DNA of 64,000 nucleotides from Thalassocella blandensis (GTDB lineage Bacteria > Pseudomonadota > Gammaproteobacteria > Pseudomonadales > Cellvibrionaceae), in NCBI GenBank assembly GCA_902141825.1, contig CABFPG010000001.1:1-64000 (forward strand). The letters are read 5' to 3'. The position numbers were made by a program, and so were the translations under genes. Positions 10,994-21,124 of the stretch are shown here, one piece after another. The notes beneath the pieces are model-generated. The model was not told the DNA's origin, made no database searches, and saw only the letters and a program-made list of their open reading frames with translations. Position 1 is the stretch's first letter, and each line of letters opens with the position of its first letter.

Positions 10994-11650
10994 TATTGCT
11001 AAACTCCGTTCAAAAGGGCAAAACGTAACACGTATTGTGGAAGAGACATTTATCGAACATCAATCAAACCGATTCACGGCAGCCAAACTGATTCACAACT
11101 GCTGCGGCTGCGATTAGAAGTCTCTCAACATTGAGGAAAATCAAATCATACTTTCAAATTTTTAGGCGACCTGCATCAACGCAGCCTGAGATTTCAAAAG
11201 CAATTACAGTGTGTATTATTTCAAGTTAAGACGCTTAAAGGAAACAAAAGAGGCCATTCTAAAAACGGAATGTGACATTCTTATTTAAAATGTGACAGGC
11301 AACAAAAATTTAAGGCACAAACCTTAAAAAATAATAGCGAAAATTCGACGTTTTTTTGCTTTCCATGCATCACGAAATGCACAGCTTCATTCAACACTGT
11401 AAGATAAAAACTTAACCTGGAAATTACACGGGTTTTCGATACGTTAAGCCATTCAAAGTAAGCGCTTTTGTTAGTAATTCCGGTCATTTATGCCCTATAA
11501 AAAGCAAACCCAAACACCTCGGATATACCATTTGAAATTCCAAATCTAAAAAAACACTGCCGACAAAAAGAGCCATCCACTGGCTCTAAAACTGCCCTCA
11601 CAGGCTGGCTATAAAACTGGCTTCATCCTAAGAATACAAAGCAGTATTTT
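10994..11650. other. Intergenic region without a supported gene
   Basis: AT-rich spacer of 657 bp between two minus-strand genes. Apart from the terminator at 11566-11587 and the promoter region of the Cys-rich protein gene, nothing specific is seen. A 68-codon open frame at 11281-11487 lacks a ribosome site and protein-like composition. Confidence 0.5.
11566..11587 (-). terminator. Rho-independent terminator of the CocE-like gene
   Basis: On the minus strand a 7-bp perfect stem (AGAGCCA / TGGCTCT, 5-nt loop) is followed directly by TTTTTG. It lies about 65 bp past the stop codon of the hydrolase gene. Confidence 0.75.
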
Positions 11651-13282
11651 TTACGGCATAAATGGCAGAGTCAGCGTTGGCTGGTGCTGACCGCCAAAAT
11701 GAAAATTAATCGCATACGGCCACAATGTAGGTGCTTGATAGAGCAAATCAAAAGTGTCTAACACCAGGGCGATAGAGTGACCTGCAGGCACATCATAAGC
11801 CGTAGCAACCAACTCCGAGCTTATCGTTAATTGATCGCCAGCCGAGTTCCCGTGGTGCGTATAGGGACCATGAGTAATGAGAGTAGCAATACCTCTTCTA
11901 TCGACATCATATAAATAAGCCATCACCTGAAAATCCGCACTGCTGGAATCCAGACTCAGGGACACGCGTGGAATTCCCCGTATTCGTTTCGCTTCACGCA
12001 GCGGCTCTGTTTTAAAACTAATGCCGTTTAGCCTGTTCAACCAGGCCAATGGAAAGGTGACGGGCAACCGTAAATGCGCATCGAGCAGCGCGGATAAAGC
12101 AGGAATGCCCGTGCTTGCTCCCGAATCCAATCCGGAATAGATTGTATTGCTGCGTTCATTGCGCAACTCAAACGACGTGGACAAACCGCCACCGCTAAAC
12201 ACACCGCGAGGTGTCAGGTAAAATTCCTGTTCGATACTGTTGGGAGGAAACTGCGGGGCATCACGAAAGTCCTCTCGCAAATGTAAGGTATCGGTCAATA
12301 CCGTGATGCTGGCATCTGAAAAATCGACAGACAAATCGTCTTTAAGCCAGTGATCAAACCAGCCTTTGATATTGTTCCAGGTATAATTTTGCAATCCGAG
12401 CAATCCCAGACCTTCCCCACTGACGTGAGTCCCCTGGTTTAACTCAAGCCGCTTGGGCACATCGAGCGCGTTATAAAATCGAATGATACTGTTCGCTTGA
12501 AAAAGATTATCACCAAAATTATTGGCGATAAATACCGGAGCATTTCTGGCATTGATTAAGTCCACATAGGTAGCAGGAGATCGCAATGCACTCCATGCAC
12601 GGGTTTCATCGACATTTTCATTACGTAGAAGGTTATTGAAATTCTGCTGAATTTCTTCGTGCAAATTACCCAGCAGATTACCCGAGGTTGTTAGCAATAA
12701 ACCCCAAAATAAGCGCGGCGTCTCCTGCCCGTAAAGAGCTTCTTCCAGTGAAGCCCACGTACTTAATGCCACCGCAGTTTTAATACGCGGCTCATGCGCT
12801 AAAGCTAACAGCGAAATTCCGGCACCGTAAGAAACCCCTGCAGCTCCAATATTGAATGGGTCAACTTCATTGCGAGACACAAGATAATCCACTACTGCAG
12901 AGAAGTCCTGCAAATCACTAGTACTGGCAACCTGAACAACGCCCTCGGAACATCCAAAACCACGAGTACTGTAACTCATGACAACATACCCTTTCTCAGC
13001 AAACTGTTTGGCCTGCTGCAGATACTGGTTCTCATCCAGCACCCAACTGTTGACAAAAATAATGGCTGGAAATCCTGCCTCGGGCATGTTGTGTTTAGGT
13101 GTAAGAATATTGGCCGCTATACGGGTTCCATCATAAGACGTGACAAACAGGTTTTTTCCTTCGAAGCTGTATTGATCAGTATCTGGAAGCTCAATATCGA
13201 TACATAGATTAGCGAAAACATTAGCGCTCAACAAAATACTTACAACTAAAACAACAACGTTCAGCAAGCAGTTGATTTTCAT
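11651..13282 (-). CDS. Exported CocE/X-Pro dipeptidyl-peptidase-like (S15) hydrolase
   Basis: A 543-residue alpha/beta hydrolase with a signal peptide of about 25 residues (ending SANVFA). The nucleophile motif is GVSYGAG with Ser151. A likely acid is in ANNFGDNLFQ and the catalytic His in GTHVSGEG. The C-terminal third is the jelly-roll domain typical of S15/CocE proteins. Substrates in this family range from peptides to esters and cannot be assigned. I chose the ATG at 13282, preceded by GGAG at the right distance, over the in-frame start at 13318; only the later start gives a proper signal peptide. It is a single-gene unit with its own terminator. Confidence 0.85.
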   Translation of the reverse strand: MKINCLLNVVVLVVSILLSANVFANLCIDIELPDTDQYSFEGKNLFVTSYDGTRIAANILTPKHNMPEAGFPAIIFVNSWVLDENQYLQQAKQFAEKGYVVMSYSTRGFGCSEGVVQVASTSDLQDFSAVVDYLVSRNEVDPFNIGAAGVSYGAGISLLALAHEPRIKTAVALSTWASLEEALYGQETPRLFWGLLLTTSGNLLGNLHEEIQQNFNNLLRNENVDETRAWSALRSPATYVDLINARNAPVFIANNFGDNLFQANSIIRFYNALDVPKRLELNQGTHVSGEGLGLLGLQNYTWNNIKGWFDHWLKDDLSVDFSDASITVLTDTLHLREDFRDAPQFPPNSIEQEFYLTPRGVFSGGGLSTSFELRNERSNTIYSGLDSGASTGIPALSALLDAHLRLPVTFPLAWLNRLNGISFKTEPLREAKRIRGIPRVSLSLDSSSADFQVMAYLYDVDRRGIATLITHGPYTHHGNSAGDQLTISSELVATAYDVPAGHSIALVLDTFDLLYQAPTLWPYAINFHFGGQHQPTLTLPFMP

Positions 13283-14207
13283 GTTGAATTCTCCTGGCAG
13301 TTTTTTTAAGACAAACAATGCCAGGGCTCACTAAGCAGTGAACGGTATTTACGTGTTTTAGAAAGAGAAATTGGGCGCAGCAACGACAGTTAACCGAAGA
13401 ACTCCGTTAACCATCCCATCTCATGGATTTGCTTTAATTCGCATTGTGTTGCAACAACGTCTGCAGTCGATCAGAAAATTCCGCAGGCAAAACAGCGTTA
13501 TGCAAATTAAAACCATACACATTTTATTTGCTTATCTATTCGCTTATTTATTCTCTTTATTGGCGATTAATAATGTGTTTACAGTGTAAAGACAGACCTC
13601 ATTCATTGTTGTTTGGCAAATAATTTATGACATTATTATTAGTGTTAACATCGCTTTAAAACAACAGGTCTATTGTCTGAATACTCTTGCGTTTCAGGCA
13701 AACAGACGCTCCACCTGCACACTGCTCTAACTCCTTGTATGCTGTTGCTCCCTCTCTCCAGGCAATTTTGAGGCGGATAAATATTACGGCTTATGAACCC
13801 TTGTACTGTTCATTAATTCATCTTAAAAATTAGCACACAAACGTTCGTTTAAAAAGAAAGCGACTTTAAAAAGCCCGCCAATTTAGTTTCTTTTTAATAC
13901 TTTTTCTTAATTAGCCCAGCAATATTAGGTCTTTTCATTTGCAGCAAATGTTTTGTAACAAAAACCCATGAATATCACTTTGAGAGTAAAAAATATCGCA
14001 TACGAGCTGGTGCTTATAACGCTGGATCGCTGAAATTTTCAACGATTCACCGCCCTTGTGCACTGTTGGCAAAATGCGACAGTCACAGCGGCCTTTCAGC
14101 GCTTGACTATCAACAGCATCAAAGATAGCTTTGCCGTCGTGATCCTTTCGCATCTCGCTCGAAACGGTAACTTTGTACAACAAACATACTAAACACAGGA
14201 TTTACCA
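13283..14207. other. Intergenic region between divergent genes
   Basis: About 925 bp with no gene I can support. It must hold the promoters of the CocE-like gene and the gene at 14208. It is AT-rich (13620-13930) with no array or clear palindrome. An 82-codon minus-strand frame ending at 13935 has only a TTG start and no ribosome site. Confidence 0.45.
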
Positions 14208-14648
14208 ATGAAGTCGATAAACTTCGCTGCAACACCGTATTTAAGTGACGCACCGCTTTGTGAGCTCACGGATTGGCTGGCAATTAAACTGACAATCATC
14301 GGCAAAAGCAGTGCCTATTCTGCTGCACTGGCGAAAGTGAAGGATATAAATGAAAAACTGGAAAAGGTATGTGAACAAGTCAGTACCAATGACTGTCAAT
14401 ATGTCTCAGACAATGATGCTTATGGCGACTTGGCGCCCTGCCTGGATCTGCAAACAAGCCAGGAAGAACATACCGTTACTCTGCATAAAAACTTAGTACT
14501 GGAATTGTCTGAAGATTTGAATTTTTGGCAAAAGATGGAAGCAATCACACAATTTATTGACGAAATCACGAAATATTGCGATCAGTTCAAATCTGACAAA
14601 GTGGTCGAAATTAAAATAGGGTGTGAAAATACTGCAATTGCGGTGTAA
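14208..14648 (+). CDS. Hypothetical protein, 146 aa
   Basis: A soluble acidic protein of 146 residues with four Cys and mostly helical prediction. There is no signal peptide or membrane segment and I recognise no family. The start has an AGGA ribosome site. A lipoprotein gene on the same strand starts 71 bp downstream. Base composition and codon use look like its neighbours, which supports a real gene. Confidence 0.55.
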   Translation: MKSINFAATPYLSDAPLCELTDWLAIKLTIIGKSSAYSAALAKVKDINEKLEKVCEQVSTNDCQYVSDNDAYGDLAPCLDLQTSQEEHTVTLHKNLVLELSEDLNFWQKMEAITQFIDEITKYCDQFKSDKVVEIKIGCENTAIAV

Positions 14649-14719
14649 CCCCTGGGTTAACGACTGAAACTTCGTATAAAATGCTGGCTTTTGGCAGCAT
14701 GAACACATTTGGAAACGAC

Positions 14720-15175
14720 ATGACATCAACATTCAAGCTGCTGCTGTTACTTTTCAGTGTTTGTATTCTCACGAGCTGTTCAACTGTCAGTTTAGATCCG
14801 CCTGCTGTCAGCGTAGTGAATATACGACCCCAACACAGCGGTGGTTTGGATTTCAGTGTTCAAATCGGCTTGAAAATTTCCAATCCAAACAGTGTTGCTC
14901 TGCCCATACGCGGCATGAGCTACGCCCTGATGCTTAATAATGTGGAGGTTCTTCAAGGCGTAAGTAACGATATTCCGACGATTGCCGCCTACGGCACAGA
15001 GAATGTAAATTTAACACTAAACAGTAGCCTGTTCTCCGCCCCCAAACTACTCATGGACCTCATTAAAAAGCCTCAAAACGCTTTTGACTATGAACTCAGA
15101 GGGAAAATTGATATGGCAAATTTTTTGCCTAACTTCAACTTTTCTGAAAAAGGCACGCTACCCGTACGGGAATAA
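14720..15175 (+). CDS. LEA14-like (WHy domain) lipoprotein
   Basis: A 151-residue lipoprotein. The lipobox is LTSC, with the lipidated Cys at position 20 after a Leu-rich signal. The mature part matches the LEA type 2/WHy fold: a beta-sandwich with a VQIGLKISNPNSVALPIRGMSY-type strand pattern and the SNPN motif. Bacterial members sit in the envelope and are thought to protect proteins or membranes; the exact role is unknown. I chose the ATG at 14720 because it gives a standard lipoprotein signal; two in-frame ATGs lie upstream. Confidence 0.8.
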   Translation: MTSTFKLLLLLFSVCILTSCSTVSLDPPAVSVVNIRPQHSGGLDFSVQIGLKISNPNSVALPIRGMSYALMLNNVEVLQGVSNDIPTIAAYGTENVNLTLNSSLFSAPKLLMDLIKKPQNAFDYELRGKIDMANFLPNFNFSEKGTLPVRE

Positions 15176-15252
15176 TAAAATTAAGCGAAATTTTCACGAA
15201 AAGTACGCTATTATTTAAGTAAGCTAGGCTCAGGAATCACGTACCGAGTTTC

Positions 15253-15873
15253 ATGATGAAGTTTCTCTCAATCACTTCTATTTTCATTTTATTGAAGTCC
15301 ACCACCTGTTTCGCAGAAAATCTCGACTTATCATGTTTTGCCAATGAAATTTCCCTCTTAGCCAACCACAAAACCATTCGAGATGAGTTAATTCACTATA
15401 ACGCACAACCCATAGATGTATTGGCGATAGAGCGAGAGTGGCAATCCCTGCCCTTGGAAGCCCCCGAAGTCAGTAAAGTACTTCTCAATCCAGCCAATCA
15501 GGTCATAAAAAAATACATAAAAGAGCATTCCATCGACGGTGAAGGCTTCCTCATCGGGGCAAATGGAGGGCTGGTAGCCGCCACCAATAAAACCACCGAT
15601 TTCTATCAGGCGGATGAAAAGCAATTTTCTGAACCATTTAAATTACCGTTTGGAGAGGCCTGGATAAAGCCGGGGATTATTGATGAGAGTGCCGGTGCGC
15701 TGTTAATCAAAGTGGCCGTTCCAGTTTTTCCTTCTGACCAAACTCTTGCAAAGCCGATAATGGCTTCACCACAAATGCCTATTGAGCAACCCATTGGCGT
15801 TCTTGTGATAGGTCTGTACGAGTTTGTTATCTCTATGTCTGAAAGCTGTGAGGTGTTTGAAAGCGACGACTAA
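15253..15873 (+). CDS. Periplasmic stand-alone Cache-like domain protein
   Basis: A 206-residue exported protein: signal peptide of about 22 residues (ending CFAEN). Residues about 75-195 resemble the periplasmic Cache ligand-binding fold: a GGLVAATNKTTDFYQADE strand/loop, then a segment with DESAGALLIKVAVPV and a final IGVLVIGLYEF strand. No membrane helix or output domain follows, so it is a soluble sensor or binding protein. Such proteins may present ligands to a membrane receptor; that is inference. Two Cys (residues 28 and about 199) could form a disulfide. Confidence 0.6.
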   Translation: MMKFLSITSIFILLKSTTCFAENLDLSCFANEISLLANHKTIRDELIHYNAQPIDVLAIEREWQSLPLEAPEVSKVLLNPANQVIKKYIKEHSIDGEGFLIGANGGLVAATNKTTDFYQADEKQFSEPFKLPFGEAWIKPGIIDESAGALLIKVAVPVFPSDQTLAKPIMASPQMPIEQPIGVLVIGLYEFVISMSESCEVFESDD

Positions 15874-16256
15874 CCCCTGCCACAGTAGATTTCTTGCAAT
15901 CCATCAACCGGTATAACGTTTTACCCAGTTAAATAAACGTCACATTAAACATTATTTGTGGGTTAATTTAAGGCTTATTGTTGTTGGCGGCCTATCTACT
16001 GCTCTTCAGTACGAGCAGACCAAGGATTTCACGCAAAAAAACTAAAGCTAATTTCACAAAATAAATCATGTAGCCAGTTCTCATATTCCCGTTTTACACA
16101 AAAATACTTTTCGATCATTTCGCTAATTCCCGCGCGTACAAATTAAATACATCAGCCGAACGAAGATTTGCCGTACTGCTACCTGCATTCGTACGACAGC
16201 GCATCAATAACTTTGCACAATAGCATCAGGCATAACGGGCAATTTCCAGCAAACTT
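15874..16256. other. Intergenic region upstream of the GH5 gene
   Basis: About 380 bp with no gene; it probably contains the GH5 promoter. It passes into the short AAAAGCCCAAT array at 16257. Confidence 0.4.
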
Positions 16257-16299
16257 CAACAAAAGCCCAATAAAAGCCCAATAAAAGCCCAACAAAAAC
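16257..16299. repeat. Tandem array, 11-bp unit (AATAAAAGCCC)
   Basis: Three to four copies of AATAAAAGCCC / AACAAAAGCCC lie in series 50 bp before the GH5 start codon. They fall within the likely leader of that transcript. Confidence 0.7.
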
Positions 16300-16347
16300 A
16301 CAATGACAATTTCACATAACGAATCTTTTACCAAGACGAGGTTCCCC

Positions 16348-18768
16348 ATGTTCACGCTTAAACACTGCTCGCTCAATTTCCGTTGGCTCAAGCATAGTGC
16401 GCTTGCTCTGATGTTCAGCATTGCCGCATCTCTTGCTGCCAGCCAAACTCATGCTCAATATGTGCATACCGACGGAACCCGAATCGTTGATGGCAACGGT
16501 AACCCAATTTTTTTCAATGGCATCAACCTCGGCAACTGGCTGCTGTGGGAAGGTTATCTGATGATGGGGGACTTCAACTATCGCACCCATACCCAGTTTT
16601 TCAACAGTCTCAAAAATGTGCTGGGCGGATTCGATCAAGCCATGGCATTTGAACATGAATGGCGAATGAACTACGTTACCGAAGAGACCATTATTGAGCT
16701 GAAAAATCTCGGTTTCAACTCTGTGCGTGTCCCGTTTAACTACAACATGTTCTGGTATAACAATGCGGTGAGTGATCACGGATTCCAATACCTGGATCGT
16801 ATTGTGGAGTTTGGCCGAAAGCACCAGGTGTATGTATTACTGGATATGCACGCGGCACCGGGCTACCAAAACCCTGGCGATCACAGTGACAATGTGGACT
16901 CAAACTCCAGTCAACCTCGTGACTCGGTGAAATTCTGGGACGGCAATAATGTTGCTATCGCCGCGCAGGTCTGGCGCCACATTGCCAATCGCTATAAGAA
17001 TGAGCCGATCATTTGGGGATACGACCTGATTAACGAGCCTGTGCCACAAGATGGCCGGGAATATGAATTACTGCCCTCACTGGTTGCCATGCGCAATGCC
17101 ATTCGAGAAGTGGACAATAACCACATCATTGTGGCGGAAGCCAGTTGGTGGGCGTCCGATATGTCTAAAATTGACTGGACCGACCCAACAACACAAGCTC
17201 GCACTGGAATTACAACTAAGTGGGATCACAACCTGGTGTATGAAACGCACCACTACGTCTTTGGCAACCAGGCCGCCATCGCCGATTTATATCCACGCCG
17301 GGACCTTACCAATAGATTAGGTATCCCTTTGATTTTAGGCGAGCTAGGGGAAGACACGCCTGAAATATTAAGACAAATGACGGACTGGTCGATCGACAAC
17401 ATTGCAGGGTATTTCCCTTGGTCATTCAAAAAAATGTCTCACGACAGAACACTCTGGACCATTCAACCCAATGATGTTTACAACCAAGTGAAAAATGCCA
17501 TTAATAACGGTGAATACCTTGTACCGGGCGCATATGAAGGCGTGCTGGAATTTGCACGGAACAACATTAAAAACGGCGCAAACGGACTGGTTTGGCACCA
17601 AAGCTTTTACGATGGAATAAAACCGCGAGACATCGCCCCGCCACCGCCACCCCCAACAGCCTCTACCGGGCCATTAACACTGTTTCAACACTGTGATTTC
17701 AACGGCTATTCCGTGGGCGTTCCCACCGGAGACCACACACTTGGCACGCTTCAAAGTTGGGGGCTGGCCAATGATGACATTTCGTCTTTTCATCTGGCTC
17801 CAGGTTTTTTAGTGGAATATTTCCAGCACGATAATTTCACAGGAAACATGCATACCGCTACCGCGGGTGACAACTGTCTGGTCAATGAAGGGTTTAATGA
17901 CGATATCTCTTCTTTAAAATTGCGCGCTAACGGCAATCCTAATTTGGCCGGACGTTACTATATTAAAAACCGTAAAAGCGGGTTATTCATGGATGTTCAG
18001 GATTTCAGTACCGCCAACGGAGCCAACATATTACAGTGGCATTTTCACGGAGATAGCAATCAGCAATATGATTTGGTCCATCAGGGAAATGGTGCCTATG
18101 CCATACAACCTGTCGTGAGCGGAAAAGCATTGGATGTTGATGCGGTAAGTTCAACCAATGGAGCCAATGTTCATCAATGGGATTTTGTTGGTGGCAACAA
18201 TCAAAAATTTATTGCGCATGCCGTGGAAGGAAACTTTGTGCAACTTGTCGCGATGCATAGCGGTAAAGTCATTGAAGTGGTGAATGGAAGTGTGGACCCT
18301 GGAGCGAACGTCCAACAGTGGGATAACAATAACCAGGTCACCTCTCATTGGGAACTGGTACCAGTATCAGGAAATCCGACATTTAATTTGCACCAGGAAG
18401 CAGAAAGCTTTTCTAATTCTTCCGCTGTCACTACGGAAGCCACTTCAGATCCACAAGGTGGCAATCAGAATGTTGGCTGGATTGATGCCGGTGACTGGAT
18501 GGCTTACTACGGTATCAACTTCCCCTATTCCGGCAACTATCGCTTTGAATTCCGAGTGGCCAGCCCGAATTCAGGTCGGCAAATTTCACTGGATTTAAAC
18601 GGTGGGAGTATTCAACTTGGCACGACCGAAGTCCCCAACACAGGCGGCTGGCAAAACTGGGCAACCGCCAGCATGACCGTTTACATTGAAGCTGGGACCT
18701 ACGATTTAGGCATTTTCGCTCCAGACGGTGGCTGGAATATTAATTGGTTTAGCATCAGTAACGACTAA
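16348..18768 (+). CDS. Secreted GH5 glucanase with beta/gamma-crystallin, ricin-type and CBM6 modules
   Basis: An 806-residue secreted glycoside hydrolase. Signal peptide of about 35 residues (ending SQTHAQ). The GH5 domain (about 38-415) starts with GINLGNWLLWEGY, as in GH5 exo-1,3-glucanase-like subfamilies; the acid/base is Glu230 in LINEPVP and the nucleophile Glu332 in LGELGED. Then come a proline linker, a beta/gamma-crystallin-like domain (about 440-530), a ricin B-type beta-trefoil with three QW/QQW repeats (about 535-680) and a CBM6-type module (about 685-806). A beta-glucan substrate is likely; 1,3 versus 1,6 versus 1,4 linkage cannot be decided. I chose the ATG at 16348 (GAGG ribosome site) over 16303. 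Confidence 0.9.
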   Translation: MFTLKHCSLNFRWLKHSALALMFSIAASLAASQTHAQYVHTDGTRIVDGNGNPIFFNGINLGNWLLWEGYLMMGDFNYRTHTQFFNSLKNVLGGFDQAMAFEHEWRMNYVTEETIIELKNLGFNSVRVPFNYNMFWYNNAVSDHGFQYLDRIVEFGRKHQVYVLLDMHAAPGYQNPGDHSDNVDSNSSQPRDSVKFWDGNNVAIAAQVWRHIANRYKNEPIIWGYDLINEPVPQDGREYELLPSLVAMRNAIREVDNNHIIVAEASWWASDMSKIDWTDPTTQARTGITTKWDHNLVYETHHYVFGNQAAIADLYPRRDLTNRLGIPLILGELGEDTPEILRQMTDWSIDNIAGYFPWSFKKMSHDRTLWTIQPNDVYNQVKNAINNGEYLVPGAYEGVLEFARNNIKNGANGLVWHQSFYDGIKPRDIAPPPPPPTASTGPLTLFQHCDFNGYSVGVPTGDHTLGTLQSWGLANDDISSFHLAPGFLVEYFQHDNFTGNMHTATAGDNCLVNEGFNDDISSLKLRANGNPNLAGRYYIKNRKSGLFMDVQDFSTANGANILQWHFHGDSNQQYDLVHQGNGAYAIQPVVSGKALDVDAVSSTNGANVHQWDFVGGNNQKFIAHAVEGNFVQLVAMHSGKVIEVVNGSVDPGANVQQWDNNNQVTSHWELVPVSGNPTFNLHQEAESFSNSSAVTTEATSDPQGGNQNVGWIDAGDWMAYYGINFPYSGNYRFEFRVASPNSGRQISLDLNGGSIQLGTTEVPNTGGWQNWATASMTVYIEAGTYDLGIFAPDGGWNINWFSISND

Positions 18769-18885
18769 AGCTGGCTGTACATGTTTGCCGTGTGATCCTG
18801 ATAGCGGGATGGGAAAGAGATTAAGTGTGAGTAAAGAGTGCACTACCACGCGGCAAACACTCTGACGGTCATGTGCGAGCGCCTT

Positions 18886-19542
18886 TTAAAGCGCATGCAC
18901 TTTATGCCGGCGAGTTAAATCATCAATATGGTATTTCGCTAAATTGACCAGCGCATCGACAGCTCTTGATTTACCGTAACGCTGTTCATGACATCCTAAA
19001 ACCAATTGGTGCGATAGTGCACTCAAACTATCAATATACAGGTTCATTTGCATATCGGTCAGGTTGAGTGATTTCCCACGAGCCAACGCGTTAAAAAACT
19101 TACACCAATGGTCTCGTGTTTCATCCATAATCAGCCCTAAGGCGCCACCTGCTGGCCCACTTTTATCGTAGTGATCCGCCAGAATCGTTTTAAAAATTTC
19201 AATATCCCCTAGCAATGCATCAATAATATGGCGGAAAAAAACCTGGAGCACTTCGTCTACGCTTTTTTCTCCTTGCTCATACAACGCTAATTGATTTAAA
19301 AAACATTGTTTGGCAGGTTCACGATACACTTCATTCATGTGAATACGGACATCACACAGTAAATCGTACAGGGCGGGGTAATGGTTGTAAAAGCTGGGCT
19401 GGGCGATGCCGGCTTTACGACAAATCTGGTTCATCGTCATCCCCGCCAATCCCTTCTCTTTTAACAATTTGAGGGCGCTCTCTATCAACCGGAGTCGAGT
19501 CCTCTCTTTCGCTTCTTTGCGTGTCACTAATGTTTCCGACAT
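18886..19542 (-). CDS. TetR family transcriptional regulator
   Basis: A 218-residue regulator with an N-terminal TetR helix-turn-helix (about 15-60): GMTMNQICRKAGIAQPSFYNHYPALYDLL. The C-terminal ligand domain is not recognisable at subfamily level. It is divergent from the small membrane protein gene at 19676. The 133-bp gap holds a palindrome fit for autoregulation and control of that neighbour. The ligand is unknown. Confidence 0.88.
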   Translation of the reverse strand: MSETLVTRKEAKERTRLRLIESALKLLKEKGLAGMTMNQICRKAGIAQPSFYNHYPALYDLLCDVRIHMNEVYREPAKQCFLNQLALYEQGEKSVDEVLQVFFRHIIDALLGDIEIFKTILADHYDKSGPAGGALGLIMDETRDHWCKFFNALARGKSLNLTDMQMNLYIDSLSALSHQLVLGCHEQRYGKSRAVDALVNLAKYHIDDLTRRHKVHAL

Positions 19543-19592
19543 AATAGTTCTCCATGAACTACGAGCTTACTATAATTTAATTAATTTTCACT

Positions 19593-19613
19593 ATAGACTA
19601 CAAATTAGTCAAT
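19593..19613. promoter_or_regulatory. Candidate TetR operator
   Basis: An imperfect palindrome ATAGACTA-CAAAT-TAGTCAAT (7 of 8 arm positions match) lies between the divergent tetR-type gene and the gene at 19676. Its size and place are typical for autoregulated TetR pairs. No other evidence. Confidence 0.45.
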
Positions 19614-19675
19614 GTGAACCGTAGTATTAAGTGCCACCACAATATTGACAAATAAATATAAGAATCAATATTTAT

Positions 19676-20191
19676 ATGCCATTCACCCCCTTCCATATGG
19701 GCCCCGGGCTCCTTGTAAAAGCCCTGCTGCAAGGCTGTTTCAGTGTCATGGTTTTCGGTTGGGCACAAATTGTTATGGATATTCAGCCGCTAATTGTACT
19801 CTTAACCGGCCAAGGCCATTTACATGGATTTACGCATACCTATATTGGGGCTACTTTAATCGCTATTTTCAGCGCTTTGTCGGGTAAATATCTCGGTGAG
19901 TTTGGTTTAAAGTTACTGAGTATTCCCGCCATAAACTCCCACATTACATGGCGAGTTGCCTTGATAAGCGCATTTGCCGGCAGTTTAAGTCATGTACTGC
20001 TCGACAGTATTATGCACCACGACGTGCAGCCATTTTTCCCCTTTAGCGAATCCAATCGTTTTCTGGGATTGATCAGTGTGGCCACCCTGCACAAACTTTG
20101 TATCTATAGCGGCTTGATCGGAGCTATAGCGTTTTACATCATCCAACATACGTTAAACCGACGCAGTGCAGAAAAAGGGCTGGACGAGTAA
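19676..20191 (+). CDS. Small inner-membrane protein, DUF4184/YdjM-like
   Basis: A 171-residue protein with four predicted membrane helices. It begins MPFTPFHMGPGLLVK, which with GFTHTYIGA and SHVLLDSIMHHD recalls the family of membrane-bound, metal-dependent hydrolase-like proteins (YdjM/DUF457/DUF4184). The conserved His/Asp residues could bind metal. Function is unproven across the family. The start has no good ribosome site, so it may lie elsewhere. Divergent TetR regulation is likely from context. Confidence 0.65.
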   Translation: MPFTPFHMGPGLLVKALLQGCFSVMVFGWAQIVMDIQPLIVLLTGQGHLHGFTHTYIGATLIAIFSALSGKYLGEFGLKLLSIPAINSHITWRVALISAFAGSLSHVLLDSIMHHDVQPFFPFSESNRFLGLISVATLHKLCIYSGLIGAIAFYIIQHTLNRRSAEKGLDE

Positions 20192-20330
20192 CGTTAGTCG
20201 CACCAATGTGCTGCATGTGAAAGTATAATATGCGACGCTTAGACTAAGATTAAAAAGGGTATCATTACCGATGCTCGTTTTCAAAACTACATTTCCTTTT
20301 GACTGACAATTACCCCAGTTCAACCATACA

Positions 20331-20419
20331 GACTGGAGGAAGTCGGCTGAAGAAAACCGGCTGAAGGAAGTCGGCTGAAGAAAGCCGGCTAAAAGTGACC
20401 GAGTGAAGTTGACCAAGTG
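20331..20419. repeat. Degenerate tandem array, 14-bp unit (GTCGGCTGAAGAAA)
   Basis: Six consecutive near copies of a 14-bp unit; the four central copies are best conserved (GTCGGCTGAAGAAA, ACCGGCTGAAGGAA) and the ends decay (GACCGAGTGAAGTT). It is in the 933-bp gap before the gene at 21125. Confidence 0.85.
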
Positions 20420-20610
20420 CTTTCTATCATGAAAAGTAGCGTGTGGAATTTAGTCTGTGGGCTATAGACATGGGCTTAGGAAATGGAATATGGAAAGCAG
20501 GCTGCAGAATACAACTAGCACCGTCAGATGATTATTCCCGCAATATCCCAGCCATTCGTCATTTTGCTTTAGCCTGCAGGAGCGCGCCTTTCATTAGCAG
20601 TCGCTAACAG

Positions 20611-20674
20611 TCCTCATCACAAGTCTTCATCACCTGCCCTAATCACAAGCCCTTATCACCAACTTTCACACCTA
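20611..20674. repeat. Degenerate tandem array, 13-bp unit (CTTCATCACCTGC)
   Basis: Four to five copies of a 13-bp unit (CCTCATCACAAGT, CTTCATCACCTGC, CCTAATCACAAGC, CCTTATCACCAAC). It is a second array, unrelated in sequence, in the same intergenic region as the 14-bp array 200 bp upstream. Confidence 0.8.
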
Positions 20675-21124
20675 CAGAAAAAAACTGCACAAAGAGAAAA
20701 ATCAAGATTCTGTATTTTTCAATCTGGTTAACTAACTGACATCCTTTCGAATAACTGACTTTCACTGTTTGAATGCTGATTTCATCACGCGCACTTTTTA
20801 AATTGACATGGTTTTGTCATTTAATCGTCATGAAAACGTGCGGGTTCAATTTGCTTGCTCGTTTAAAATTTAAAGCCGATGTCATCTACTCTTCATCCAA
20901 TCTACATATTCGCGATTTACACTCGCCAGGATTATTGATTGAGTTTTCCCATGATGACATATGCAAATGGTATGCACGGCTTTTTTGAAGTACACGCAAT
21001 ACAAAATTAAAAAGTGTTAAAGGCCAGCTTCCAAGCGCTGTTCTAGTTCGTAATAGACGTCAGGTAGCAGCCAAAGGAAAACAACTAACAAAAATATTCC
21101 CATTCATTTTACTGGACACAGCTC
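20675..21124. other. Intergenic leader of the gene at 21125
   Basis: About 450 bp without a supported gene. It presumably includes the promoter of the secreted protein gene at 21125. A 71-codon frame at 20773 has no ribosome site. Confidence 0.35.

Noticed and set aside
13935-14183. 82-codon minus-strand frame
   Set aside because: Only a TTG start, no ribosome site, and it overlaps the likely promoter of the gene at 14208.
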